This document shows, piece after piece, positions 47,126-59,300 of a stretch of 64,000 nucleotides of DNA; position 1 is the first letter of the stretch; each line of letters opens with the position of its first letter. The position numbers and the translations under genes are program-made. Source of the DNA: Gnetum montanum (lineage: Eukaryota > Streptophyta > Gnetopsida > Gnetales > Gnetaceae); NCBI GenBank assembly GCA_015680685.1, contig MNCI01017832.1, positions 230,577-294,576 of the forward strand, in the 5' to 3' direction. The notes beneath the pieces are model-generated. The model had not been told where the DNA came from, made no database searches, and saw nothing but the letters and a program-made list of their open reading frames with translations.

Positions 47126-48233
47126 GAGCAAGCCTGATGGATCGCCCGCGCTTAAACGAACCATTAATTATCGATGGACCATATGGCAAAATTGCAAGAG
47201 ACATCAACATGAGCCTCATCCACCTAAGTTCATCAACGGAAGACACTATCATAGCCTCGAAACAACAAACAATAGACAACTACAAAGGTATGACGAAATC
47301 CCTCGACATAGAAGTTGAGAATATCACTGAAGACCTGCTGACCGAAACTCCCATAACCATGCCCGATGGAGAAATCAAAACACTAAAATTAAGCACATTA
47401 CTACAACCACAATTAGCCAAAGACATTGAAAACATGCTTGGTCCTACACAGACATGCCCGGGCTAGACCCCCGAATTGTCCAACACAATATTATCCTTGA
47501 CCCGAAGTTGAGACCGATAAAACAAAAAGCACGAAAGGTTAAACCCGAGGTGGCCTTAGCAGTTTGCAATGAGATCACCAAACTTTATCAGGTTGGCTTC
47601 ATTCGAGCTATTGATTACGCCGAGTGGGTATCCAACATGGTCATTGTTCCGAAGAAGAACGGAAGCATTCGCTTATGCATTGACTTCCGGGATTTAAATG
47701 TTGCAACCATAAAAGATGATTTTCCTCTACCCAGCATCGATCAACTTGTTGACTCAACTGCTAGGCACACACTATTATCTTTTATGGACGGCTTCTCGGG
47801 ATACAACCAGACACGTATTAACCCGGAGCATCAGCTCCGAACTACCTTTATGACACCATGGGGAACCTTTTGTTACACAATGATGCCTTTCGGTCTCAAG
47901 AACGCCAGGGCCATGTATCAAAGAGCCATGAAATTCATCTTTAGTGATTACATGTTACACTCACTTAACGATTACGTGGATGACATTGTGGTTAAATCAA
48001 AAACAGAGGAACAGCATGTACAAGATCTTGACTTAGTATTAAAACGTTGTTTAAAGTATGAATTGCGACTCAACCCGAAAAAATGTATCTTCGGCATCAA
48101 GACAGGAAAGATGCTAGGATTTATAGCCTCAGAAGTAGGGATACGAGTAGACCCCGATAAGGTTAAGGCCATAAAAAACCTAAAACCTCCAGGCAACCTT
48201 ACCGAACTTCTAGGTCTACAAGGTAGATTGTAG
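47126..48233 (+). pseudogene. Inner Tat reverse transcriptase
   Basis: The N-terminal part (47126-47435) leads to HAWSYTDMPGLDPRIVQHN after a frameshift near 47440. The palm then reads SNMVIVPKKNGSIRLCIDFR, FPLPSIDQLVD, FMDGFSGYNQ, TTFMTPWGTFCYTMMPFGLK and NDYVDDIVVKSK (catalytic YVDD intact), then NPKKCIFGI and GFIASEVGI. A TAG at 48231 separates it from RNase H. Palm and fingers are otherwise open for 259 codons. It is the best preserved enzyme of the window. Confidence 0.9.
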
Positions 48234-48790
48234 TTTATCAGGCGCTTCATAGAAAAATTGACAGACAAACTAAAACCTATGAACCACCTGTTACGCAAAA
48301 AAGTCCATTTTGAATGGACTCCGCAATGCTAACAAGCATTCGATGACATTAAAATGGCACTTGCTCGGTTACCCACGGTTTATCCACCTCAAAACGATAA
48401 ACCATTTTACATCTACCTCGCTACTTCAAATTCGTCCATCGCGTCTATGCTTTGCCAAAAACGAGATGACGAAACCGAAGTCCCTGTATATTACTTAAGC
48501 CATGCATTAGTTGCCCATGAGAAAAGGTATAACGACGTGGAGAGGCCTTGTTTAGCTTTGGTCTTCTCTTTGAGAAAGTGGTGACATTACCTCTTCCGCA
48601 ACCAAGTTAACATAGTTTGCAAGGATAATGTGCTAAGGGCCATAACAGGAAACATTTACAAAACAAGTCGGATAGCCCGCTGGAAAGCCATGATAGCAAA
48701 TTTTGACCTACATTACATAGCGCAATCATCGGTTAAGGGTCAAGCCATAGCAAGTCAAATGGCCACGTCACCAACACACGATCAAGCAAT
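48234..48790 (+). pseudogene. Inner Tat first RNase H (Gypsy type)
   Basis: The frame reads FIRRFIEKLTDKLKPMNHLL, then QAFDDIKMALARLPTVYPPQ, KPFYIYLATSNSSIASMLCQ, VPVYYLSHALVAHEKRYNDV and LVFSLRKW, with stops at 48328 and 48582. YIYLATSN is the usual start of the domain in this lineage (first aspartate replaced by L or A). It ends with RIARWKAMIANFDLHY. Confidence 0.85.
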
Positions 48791-48859
48791 AATAGAGCCA
48801 GAATTCCCGGATGAGGATATAAGCACAATAGACATAGTGCCTAACGACTACGATGCCAT

Positions 48860-49260
48860 TCTAAATTTTGACGAAGCATCCACCTCTCGAGGGGGAAGTG
48901 CAGCCGCTATCATCACCTATCCCTCCGGGGAGATCTGACCCTTTGCTTATCATTTCAACTTTCATTGTACAAACAACATAGCAGAGTACGAAGGTCTCCT
49001 TAGAGGTCTTGCGGCAGCATTAGCTTTAGATATCACACAGCTTGTGGTCAGAGGAGACTCGCAACTAGTCATAAACCAGGTCACGGACGTTTATACATGT
49101 AAAGCCCAACATTTACAACCATACTGCAACCTGGCAAAACACCTAACAAGGCGATTCGAAAACATCAATGTGCAACACATCTCTAGAAATGACAACACCA
49201 TCGCAAATGCACTAGCCACCTTGGCATTAAACATATCATCTGACATGTTCCACACATTGC
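48860..49260 (+). pseudogene. Inner Tat second RNase H (archaeal-type)
   Basis: FDEASTSRGGSAAAIITYPS, then NNIAEYEGLLRGLAAALAL, VVRGDSQLVINQVTDVY, VQHISRNDNTIANALATLAL. These are the D-E-D signature blocks (FDEAS, AEYEGL, GDSQLV) of the extra RNase H of Tat elements. One TGA at 48936 interrupts it. Confidence 0.85.
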
Positions 49261-50587
49261 CAAGCTCCATAACCAGTTGTGCTGAACCAATAACCGATAC
49301 CCTTGACACGTTGCCAATATCATCTGTTAGTACAACACAAGCGATAGAATGGTATGAAGACATAAAAGAATACCTTCTACGCGGCGAGACACCATGACAT
49401 CTAACAAATGCACAAAAGGATGCAATACGAAAGCATTCTAAGCAGTATACCCTAGTAGGGGACACATTGTGTCGTAGATCCTATGAAGTCATATTGCTAA
49501 CATGCGTTAGCAGTACCGATGCCCAAACCATTGTCGAACAAGTACACGACGGACTATGCGGAGGACACATAGCACCAAAAGCCATGGCAACAAAGATCAG
49601 ACGCTTAGGCTATTATTGGCCACACATGGAATACGACTGTTTTTCCAAGGTCAAAACATGTAGTACTTGTTAAAAACATAGCAATCTAATACATGTCCCA
49701 CCAAATGAGTTACATATAGCACAAATCACGTGGCCCTTTCAAAAGTGGGATTAGACCTTATCGGCCCGATAACACCCTCATCTTCTATAGGGCATAGTTT
49801 CATCATAACCGCAACCGAATATTTTATGAAGTGGGTAGAAGTCGCTCCCCTTCGAAAAACTACATCTAAGCATGTGTGCAACTTCATTCTCGAAAATATT
49901 GTAACCCGCTTTGGCATTCCCATGACAATCATCACTGACAATGGGCCACAATTTAGCAATGCCGAGACCAAAAAATTTTGTGAAAGTTTAGGGATCGAAC
50001 ACTCGTTTTCATCCCCTTACTATCCTCAGAGCAATGGGCAAGCAGAGGCGACGAACAAAACGATTATTACAATACTTAAAAAGATGCTCACCCAAAGCAA
50101 GCGAAGATGGCACGAACAATTAATATACGCATTATGGGCATACCGTACTACACACCAAACTTCAACAGGTAAAACACCATATAGTCTTGTTTACGATTCA
50201 GAAGCTGTTTTACCTTTGGAATTATAGGTACCATCTTTAAGGATCACACTTTCCGGACTCCTCGACGACGGGCAAAATAATGATCTGCACATCATTGACC
50301 TCGACTCGGCGAAGGAAGAACGCATACGCGCACTTGATCAGATCAAATGGTATCAAAAACAACAACAGCAATGACATTGGAATGACATCCATAAGCGCCC
50401 CATCAAAGAGGGTGACCTTGTACTAAAGGCAGTTCAAGAACACCCGGACAAATTCTCAGCCAACTGGGAAGGGTCTTACTTGGTTACCAAAGCATTCGAC
50501 AATGGAGCATTCAAGCTCGTTGATATGGAAGGGAATGAGTTGGCCAATCTAACCAACCACTTGTACCTAAAACCGTTCTACCTTTAA
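49261..50587 (+). pseudogene. Inner Tat integrase
   Basis: Zinc finger: VHDGLCGGHIAPKAMATKIR, YYWPHMEYDC, KTCSTC (H-H-C-C). Catalytic core: GLDLIGPI, ITDNGPQFSNAE, PYYPQSNGQAEATNKTI, with all three acidic residues present. The C-terminal part holds DKFSANWEGSYLVTKAFDNG and the end LANLTNHLYLKPFYL before TAA 50585-50587 (GPY/F-type module, no chromodomain). Breaks: TGA 49395, TAA 49671, frameshift near 49745, TAG 50225, TGA about 50372. Confidence 0.9.
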
Positions 50588-50614
50588 GTACAAGCTCAGG
50601 TACGTGCGACTCCT

Positions 50615-50945
50615 GGAGTCACGACTTTAAACTGATACCATAAAACAGTCTTGGATTATGACTTAAAACTGATACCGCAGCTCGTCTTGGAATCATGACG
50701 ATAAACCGATACCACACAGTGTCCGCAATGACGATAAACTAGCACCCGTCTGGCATGACAGTAAACTGCCACCGTTGCATTCACCGGAGTCCGCTAAGAC
50801 TATAAACTGGTTTGCCTCTTCATGGTCCGCTAAGACTAGAAACTGGCAACGTAACATCCACCACAATTCTAAACGGGCACTGTCCAATGGGTTACGACAT
50901 AAAACTAACCCATGATAATCCACTAAGACTATAAACTGGCAAGTC
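50615..50945 (+). repeat. TAAACT spacer array 3 (after pol)
   Basis: Eight or so units about 35-45 bases apart, for example GTCACGACTTTAAACTGATACC, GAATCATGACGATAAACCGATACC, GTCCGCAATGACGATAAACTAGCACC, GTCCGCTAAGACTATAAACTGG. The common core is TCCGCNANGACNNTAAACTGGCACC. Confidence 0.8.
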
Positions 50946-52060
50946 CATTTCTAGTTCATCCATCTGCAGCCACATTCATTCATCAGAATCACTGCATCAC
51001 TCGCTATCAGACCATCTTACCAGCATTGCTGTCATCTACATATAGTGTCGGTAATCCCCCTCAACATTGTTGTTCCATCTACCGCCGTGTAAGTCTAAGC
51101 TCGCTTATTCACTCATGGTTTTCTTGTCTCCTTGGAGTTATGTTTGCAGGATGACACCCAGAGGTTTTCGCACAAGAATGCATCTCGCCACAAGCAGCAA
51201 GATGAGACAACGTTCACAGCCCACGAGGTAAGACTAAATCGAGCCATTCACTACTACATCCCCATTTCCCAATGCGTTCACTATCGACTCCCGCACACAC
51301 TCTACTCTGCCACACCATTGATACACCTAGTACATTCAAATGTTTGTAGCACTCTGAAGCTGTTACAACACAAAACACAACACTTGAGCATGAGTACAAA
51401 ACCAAGGCAAAGTTTTCTTCCTAAAAAAATGACGAGACCCCAGGCACTTCCCATAAGCCCCAGGCGAGAAGGTAGCTGCCTCGAAACCAAGTACTCATGT
51501 CAAAACAATCAGAACACATCCTGTTGCATGACTTTGGCTCTCCGCCAACAGATCCCCTAAACAAAGGACCCCTGTTCCTCCAAAGCATGCAACGCATGAT
51601 CACATGGCTTTTGCTCTCCGCCAACAGGTTCCCCCCTCAACATTAAAAAAGGTTTTTGTTCCTCCAAAGAATGTAACACATTCTCCCGTGGCTTTGGTCT
51701 CGCTAACAAGTTCTCTTGAGCACTAACCAAGACTCTTGTTTCACCAAAAGACGCACGTCGCATGTCTGAACCCCGAGTCTGCTAAATACTGGCTATTGAC
51801 AAAGATTAGCATGCTGTGTATCTAAGCATCCCCCTTTCCAAGCACAATCCCTAGGATCAATTATCAACCCCCGTAATCTCCACGACCCCTCAGATACAAA
51901 ATTCCACTTTCCCAATCCCATGTACTACTGAACACGGTGCGATGACGTCTAGTCTAGCGGCAAAGGACAAAGTCTCTATCAGGTTGCTTGTGGTGTTTTT
52001 CACTTCTTTGTCGACGCTTCTCAGGTCAATTCCTCCAAACGTCAACAAAGAGGGGCCAAT
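50946..52060 (+). other. 3' spacer before the LTR
   Basis: No gene. Open frames of up to 142 codons (51132-51560) have no recognisable motif. It contains a three-unit tandem repeat (51525-51775) and a purine run AAAGAGGGG at 52047-52055 that may be the polypurine tract. Confidence 0.5.
51525..51775 (+). repeat. About 77-81-bp tandem repeat, three units
   Basis: Units share GGCTCTCCGCCAACAG, then a C-rich stretch, TTGTTCCTCCAAAG, and a GCATG[CT]AACGCAT-like end. The third unit is degenerate (GGTCTCGCTAACAAG, TTGTTTCACCAAAAG). Confidence 0.7.
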
Positions 52061-53172
52061 GAAACACCACAAAATTCGGAGCTTAGTACTTGTCCAACAC
52101 CAAGCAGGTCCCTGGGACCCCAGACGACAACAGCTACATTTGGCATCAAACATGGCAACTTCGGAGAGCAAATGCTCAGTTTTCACTAAGTATGCAATTC
52201 CAGCGTATACGCCCAAGTGTACGCCCAACGTATACGCCCAGCGTACACACCCAACGTACACGCCCAGTGTACACGCCTCATATGTATGCTGATCAGGTAC
52301 AACAGATGCATACGCCTAGCAAGAAACCTCCAAAAATGACATGAAAATAGCACTACAGAGCGAGATTTGGCATAAGGCAGCAACCATCAGCATATACGCC
52401 CGGCGTATACACCCAGCACATCCAGCGTATATGCCCAGCGTATACGCCCAGCGTATACGCCCAGCGTATACGCCCAGCGTATACGCCTAGCAGATGTAAT
52501 ATATTGTATATTTGTAAATCTTATGCACCCGGTCAATGTGCCACGTGTCTCCTAACCCGAATCTAGCATAACAACCGGTATAAAAGCCCCAATTTCCCAC
52601 TTGAACCAGGGCAGCTGGCAAAAATCGGAAATCATACCAAAGAGCAATTACGATGAGAACCAGAGCACAAAAACCTCTTATGCTAGACAACCCTATACGC
52701 TGAGCATACAGTCTCTACGTTGTGCTTACAGTGCGATCCAGCTGCAATTGTCCTTGCATCCATCGGGGCTTTCGTCCACCTTGTTTTCCACTCACAACTG
52801 CGTTTGACCGGTGCATTGTACTTTCATTTTGTAATGTCATTGTTACATTTTCTTCCTACAATCATTTACAATTTGTATTAATTGTTGTACGTATTCTATT
52901 TATGTCTATTTGCGTTTATGCTTCGCTTGCATTGGTTACATTGTTTACGCTCTGTTTACGCCCGCTACGCCGTTTATGTATAACCCAGCGTGTAGCACTT
53001 CGGTATACGTTCGGGAAAATCCTTGTCTAATCCGCGTGCGGACCACCCAATGTACTCTACCTTCGTTCATTCTAGCTCGCCCTCAGGCGAAGGTAGGGTC
53101 TTCTGTGCACGTCCTGTGATCCCACAGCCTCTGTTTCCTTCCAGCTGGAGATCGACGATTTTGGGCGGTACA
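52061..53172 (+). repeat. 3' LTR of inner Tat element
   Basis: The part from about 52260 to 53172 is paired with the 5' LTR. The start is uncertain: TGAAACACC at 52060 after the purine run is a candidate, but the matching part of the 5' LTR is absent at the N. It ends GGCGGTACA, followed by GCCTT. The array 52423-52487 has five 13-bp units, more than the 5' LTR at the same place. Confidence 0.7.
52423..52487. repeat. 13-bp CAGCGTATACGCC tandem array, five units
   Basis: Units are 52423-52435 (with one C-to-T), 52436-52448, 52449-52461, 52462-52474 and 52475-52487. Each holds the palindrome GCGTATACGC. The 5' LTR has about two separated units (35990-36030), so the array changes length. Confidence 0.9.
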
Positions 53173-53320
53173 GCCTTAAATTAGCATTATAGTTTATTAA
53201 GACTTTAAACTGGTGCTACATTTTGCTAAGACATTAAACTTGCATTGTGACTTGCCATAGTATTAAACTAGTGATAAACATGCAGCCCACCATGGCCTAA
53301 AATTGGTAAGTAATCCTTAT
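53173..53320 (+). repeat. TAAACT spacer array, right part of the outer element
   Basis: Continuation of 35650-35817: AAGACTTTAAACTGGTGC, AAGACATTAAACTTGC, ATAGTATTAAACTAGTG, CATGGCCTAAAATTGG, in units of about 35-40 bases. Confidence 0.65.
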
Positions 53321-53644
53321 CCTATGGCCATGCATAATCTTATACTCTAACCATAGTCTAAATAGCCAATGTAGCCATCAGTAGCATAGCCTTGGTTACA
53401 ATTTTTATAACCTTAAAGAGGTAAAGCCATCAACAACATATGTAGCCAAAACTAAAATTGAAACTTAAAATTTAAAACATTTTAAAACAATATATATAAC
53501 TATAACCACACTGTGTGGCATAAATATTAAAACAATAAACTATAAGTGTCAAAATGTCTACAACTCAAGCATTGGCCAACATGGGCCATACAACATCCAA
53601 GATGAAATAAAATAAACCAAAAATCATTAACAAAATTTGTCACA

Positions 53645-56300
53645 TCATGCATCCGATGGTGCCAAGGGGGCATTGTGAGGGGAAGGAGGTGGTGAACCAT
53701 CATCATCATCATTGCCTACACCGCTAGGGCTACTGACATCATATGGTGCCTATGACATAACAACATACAACCAATCAGTAGCCGGTATAACCAAAACCAT
53801 GACATAAACAAATGCAAAACAAAAACTTAAAAGATAAATCATAAGAGCCATCAAACTTATGAGGAATCTACCTCTATAAACTCTTAAGGAAGATGGTGAA
53901 GGCCAGTCTCCAAATGTTGGAGAATCTGGTCTTATGCCATGTTGGCTCAATTAATATCTCCAAAATTGATGGTTGTGAAGATATTAGTCTTGTCTATACC
54001 TATCCATGCTGGTAGCTCCCATGAGACCATAGCTATAGAGACCTCATCTCTAGCTATAGTGATCTAAGAGGTTGAAACTACTCTCAACCAAAATGCCCTT
54101 GATAAATAGATTACTATTCTATTGTATAGTCATCTCCCTCTTTAGCCACTTTAGGTATGCCTCCTGAACAACCTTATACTTCCGCTTGTGATCCTTTTGT
54201 GTCTTACACAACTCTAGGATCCAAGCAATGTAATCCTTTCAATCCTAGGCCTTTTAAGAGATCAAGTCAATGGGCATCTACTACTCTCGCAACTCCCATG
54301 AGAGGGAAACCTTGTCTTGGATGGTGTGCCAGTAGCGAGACCACATGATCTCCTTAGTCCCTAAGGCCCCTTAGTTAGCCACTTGGGCTTCCACAAAGGC
54401 CTTGCATTCCTCAGGCTCCTAGATCCTCTTGGCTTACCTTTTATTTTCCTCCTTCAAGGCCACAACCTATTCTCATATGGATTCATTGGACCTTTAAATC
54501 TCCCATGAAGCTTTTGCACATGAAATCATAATATCAATGGCAATTTCATACAACTTCAAGGGGACATGTGAGGTGTCAAGAGGAAGCTTAGGTAAGGAGT
54601 TAAACTCCTTGTCTTGGGCAAGATCCCACATAATTGATGATACTAATAACAACAAAAATATAATCATAAACATGGTATAAATCCTAAAGTATTCATAACA
54701 TAAAATACAACTCGTAGCAAAACATAGTTCTTAGTGATCTTGGGTGCAACTTGTTGCAACCAACCGGTGATGTCCTTTACCATCCTATGCATGAATTCTA
54801 TCTTGTCCAAGACCTCTACCCATGGTTTCATGTGAAACGTGGATGTCAAGGCCCCTACTTGTGGCTCAGGAACTATGATAAGCATAAAAATCATCAGATA
54901 GTAAGAACTAAGAAATTGAACATAAAACCATAAGCAATAATGAGTAAAGCATAGGCATATCTAGATCCTCACCCTCATCATCATCATCCTCATGGATGTC
55001 GCTCAAAGGCTACTTGGGCAATGTCTCACCAAACAAGGCATCTAGATCATCCATATCTCACTACAAGAGTGCCTCCTCTATACACCTTTGTTCCTCCTTT
55101 GCTATTGCTACTCTTCCTCTACACATCTATGTACCTCCTCTACTTGTCTTTACTCTTCTTCCATAGTGGCAACTTAGGTTGCTAAGTTATATTACTGTCC
55201 TATAGCCATAACCCATTAGACAAGCTAGCAAGTATATCCATAGGACAAAACATAGTCAAGAACATTAAGAATGTAGTTAAAGCTTACCTATGACTACTTG
55301 ATCTAACTATGGGATCGTAAAGATGATCGTTTACTTAGAGGGTGGCTCTGATGATGGTGGTGCTTTCTCTCTTGGCCATTTCAAACTAGCCTTGGTTGCC
55401 TTGTTAGCCTCAGCATGCAATCGTCAAGCTCTCTGGATGTTCACTGAGAATGTAAGAGGCACCTCCCCCATGTTGTCAGGGGATTCACACTAACTAACAC
55501 CAAGGTTCTTGGTGGTCATAGACAGTAAATCTTCCATGTCCTCCAGTGGGTTCTGATCTTGCATAGTTGGATAAAGATGTTTCATCCAAGGCTTGAAGAG
55601 CTATTTTGGATCCTGATGCACCCATGATCCATTCCTTTTCACCACCAAAAATTTTGTGAGCCTCTTCAAATAACCTATAAAAAATTCATAGTGCATGTGG
55701 ATTGCCGTAGATGGGTCCTCATGGAAGTAGCCTAACTAAAATGAGTACCCTCCTTCAAGACCTTCTTGAAGGTCCATCCCTATGTAATACTGATTACCTT
55801 CTTTTGCAACAACAATTTAGGAAAGGCTTGAGACCTGAACAATGGATAGGACTCCCTTGTGTAAGGGTCAAGTTTGTAGTGGCCCTTGCTAGTACCAAAT
55901 GGATCCTTAACTTCTACAAGATGGTTAGCCTCCTTCATTGATTTGGTGGAAACTGTTATCTCGTTAGCGGGAACACCAAACAAGTCATGAAAGGTGGTCT
56001 CATTGATGGTAATGATAATTGGTATGCCTCACATTGAGGTGCAAAACACATTAGCTCCTACCTTGAAGGAGTTGATGACATTCAACATCTCCATAGAAGG
56101 GACAATAGGGCTAGGTGCCACGAAGATCTCGAGGAAGCCTACATGCACAATGTTTTTCTAAATGTTCTTAGATGCCTTCCCCCTCAACCACTCCTATGTT
56201 GGACCCACCTCATCAAACATTAGGATGAGAGTATTCATAGAATGTCTAGTTAGGGGTATAGTGACATTAACATAAGTGGAAGGTACAATAAGTAAAAAAA
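53645..56300 (-). pseudogene. Outer Tat element: older copy of the antisense gene
   Basis: The last exon is clear: acceptor GTCATAG then 53749-53645, GAPYDVSSPSGVGNDDDD ending APLAPSDA and TGA, the counterpart of the inner gene's exon 8 (102 bases there, 105 here). The counterpart of exon 4 lies at about 55.4-56.25 kb (PSPIVPSMEMLNVINSF, HDLFGVPANEITVS, SYPLFRSQAFPK, FFIGYLKRLTKFLVVK, KPWMKHL). The coiled-coil counterpart in between is only partly visible. Exons 1-3 are cut off by repeat copy B at 56.38 kb. Many stops; much older than the inner copy. Confidence 0.7.
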
Positions 56301-56384
56301 ATGCTTAGCATTAGTACAACTATATTTAGACCATAGAATTACTTAAGATGCAAATAGCCATAAAACCTTAGGTATAACATAGAA

Positions 56385-59300
56385 AATCAATGAAAAGATT
56401 GTATTTGAACAAATAAGATGCTAAAGTGAACCTCTGATGTTCTACGCACATGGTAGTGTAGCAGGTTATGATGAAATGCTAATTTAAGGTATTTATTTTT
56501 GCATAATGCTAGTCATAGCACACATGGGAAAAAAGGTTTCACATCTCTTGCTAATGTACAAACTTAAAACATGGCAAGAACTTCATTCGTGGAAAACTGA
56601 AATCCAGTTTTGCATGGTTTCTCATTGAGAGTTCATCGACAAATAAGAGCTAAATATAAAATATTGGGTGAAGTAGCAGTATTAAAGAAAGCCCACCAAA
56701 TTAACATTAATTTTTTCATTTCATTTTATTTTTACAAAATTTCCCATAACTCTTGCACACATTGCATACATAATGCATAATTTCTCTATTGCACCCTTTG
56801 AAATTTTTAGTGCGCAATACAAAAACTACACAATGTGCCCTTTGAAAAAAAATACATGCATGTGATCATTGTACCACATTTGAATTTTAGCCTAGTTTTA
56901 AGAATCTTAATTTGAAAGCTCTAGGTCATGGATTTGGTTATAGTGAGAAATGCTAATTTATAAAATTGTAATTCAATTATATATCTTGGGGCATACATAT
57001 ATTACAAATATTTTAGGTTTCCAACACCCTACATTTGAGTTTTAGCATATAAGGCTTATTTCTATGTGTAATTAAAGCTTCTCCAGCTTACCAATATTTA
57101 AATTATAAACATAGGAAGCTTGTCACTATTAGAAAAAAATTAAAAATAATGAGGTGTTAACCTAGTGATAGGACAATTGATTTGGAAGCTCTAAGTTATG
57201 GGTTTTGATTCCAATAGGTAATGCTAAATTATATAAAGTTCTAATTGGACTATATATCTTGGGATGTACGTAGATCAAATACTTATGTTTCATTTATTTT
57301 GGATTCCAACATCCCCACTATTAAAGAACATTATAGTCTATCAATGAAACATCAACATTTTCCAAGTATACTACCATTTAGAAAATTATAAAGTGTTACC
57401 ATATAATGTATAATGACTTCATCATCATGGTCATTACCATATTCAACTAAAGACACGAAATCATCAAAATACTTTTTGAAAGTTCATGAAGGTCATCAAA
57501 ATTTGATAGTCATCATATGAGGCTCAGGGAAATCATCAACATACTATTTGAAAGTCCATGAAGATCATCAAAATTCAATAGGCATAATATGAAGCTCAAG
57601 GAGGGGAGTGAAAAAGAACATGCAACTATAAGCCTATCTAAATGACTTAAGCACTAATATTAATAATTTCATATAATTATCTAAGATAAAATGTGAAAAT
57701 AAAATCATTTTACCAAGGACTGATACCATATGACATCAAACTTTACAATTTAGAATCACCAGATTACATGATATGGTGATTCAAAAATAAAGAATTAAAA
57801 AAATTAAAACAAAGGATAATCAATATATGAAATTAGCAAATGCATTTAGTGACTTTTGACTAAAGGTAATATGACTATTGTTTGAAAACATTTTTCACTT
57901 ACATTATTATTGAAGTAATAAAACATTCATATGATAAATGGAAAAATTAAATTAACTAAAATATCATTAATTTTAGTACTTAAATACCTTCAAAAAATTC
58001 CTTTTTTGTGCTTTGGAAATGAAGAATAAAATAATCAAATAACACTAAGCTAACAACACCTATTACCCACATGAAGCACTAATCATACTCACTAAAAAAG
58101 AATAGAAGGCCAAAGTATCTAGTAAAATCAGATACCCAATACATGATAAAATAAAAATAAAAACTAAACTAACCCAATATTAGAAAGAATAAGTTTAGTC
58201 ATGCAATGAACATCCACAATAGTTAAGCAAAATACAGTCCCACCAAAAAATACTTTCAAACAAATTATTTTTAAACAAAATACCTATACCACTATTTTTA
58301 AAGAAAACACCTAGATCACCATTATACGATCAAAGCACTCCCATTTTTTATCAAAAAACTTTAAGAAACCATACAAAATGTAAGCAGCTAGTTAAACAAC
58401 CATACAAAATGTAAGCAACTTTGTCCTTAGACATCTAGGCTTAGTGGAAGAAAAACTATGAACTTGGACTATTCTCTACATCAACATTTATCATGAAAAT
58501 TGGACATTTGGGTTCAATAGAAGACAAACTCTAAACTTAGATTATTCTTTGCTTGGACATCAACGATGAAACTTGGATGTATGGAATACATTCTAGACTG
58601 TGTAAATATGATCAATCCTTTCTTTCATGCAACTTGGAATCCCTAATCTAACTACATTGAATCCCCCTTATCTTGGTACTCATCAACATGGTTATCCATG
58701 AAACACAAGAGAAATCAAAAAGATGTCTCCATTATCTAGTTTTTAGACCATTAAAACATCATATAGATAAACAATATTTGTCTTTTTGGTGATGTCTAAA
58801 AACTTAATAATAGGTGAGTAGCATATAGCCTAAATAAAAAATGATTATCAAAGTCAAGTATATGAGAACTAAAAACTCAACCTAATTGAAGAAAAAGTTA
58901 AGCAAGTCTTATAAGTAATATGGGCCTATAGTTCAAAATAGTTTAAAATAACTAATATACATATCAAAGCATAATAAAGTAAGTACATATCAATGCTAAC
59001 ATGCAAGATAGTACATGAGCATGGAATGTATGTATTCCTAGGAAATTTTTCTTTCTCGATCTCATAAGGATACCTTCATGAATTAAGTTTTAAAGTAGTT
59101 GATCTATGATCATAAATGATCTTTGATTTGATATAACCTTCACTAAGCTAATGGTTTTGACATAACAAGTTACAAATCTCTAATTGAACATGGACTTATC
59201 CTACCACAGATAAATTAGGAAAGGTAAGAAAATGGTAGAAACAATAAGTTGAAGTAATAAAATTGAGTAAGAGATTATTACTAAAAATAAAACTAAGTAA

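Larger units (their letters stand above)
35819..53172 (+). mobile_element. Inner Tat-type Ty3/Gypsy element carrying an antisense gene
   Basis: The order is 5' LTR, leader, gag, protease, antisense gene, reverse transcriptase, RNase H, second (archaeal-type) RNase H, integrase, tandem-repeat spacer, 3' LTR. The dual RNase H is the hallmark of the Tat lineage (Ogre, Grande, Retand). At over 17 kb it is large, as Ogre elements are. Coding frames show a limited number of stops, many explained by CAG/CAA/CGA/TGG changing to stop codons, so it is moderately young. The LTR pair differs mainly by transitions. It sits in the repeat array of an older Tat element. Confidence 0.9.

Noticed and set aside
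51132-51560. 142-codon plus-strand frame after pol
   Set aside because: No motif, no coding support, partly within the tandem-repeat spacer; an env-like gene is not supported.
52423-52487. CRISPR-like array
   Set aside because: Units are directly adjacent without spacers, in a plant LTR; it is a minisatellite.
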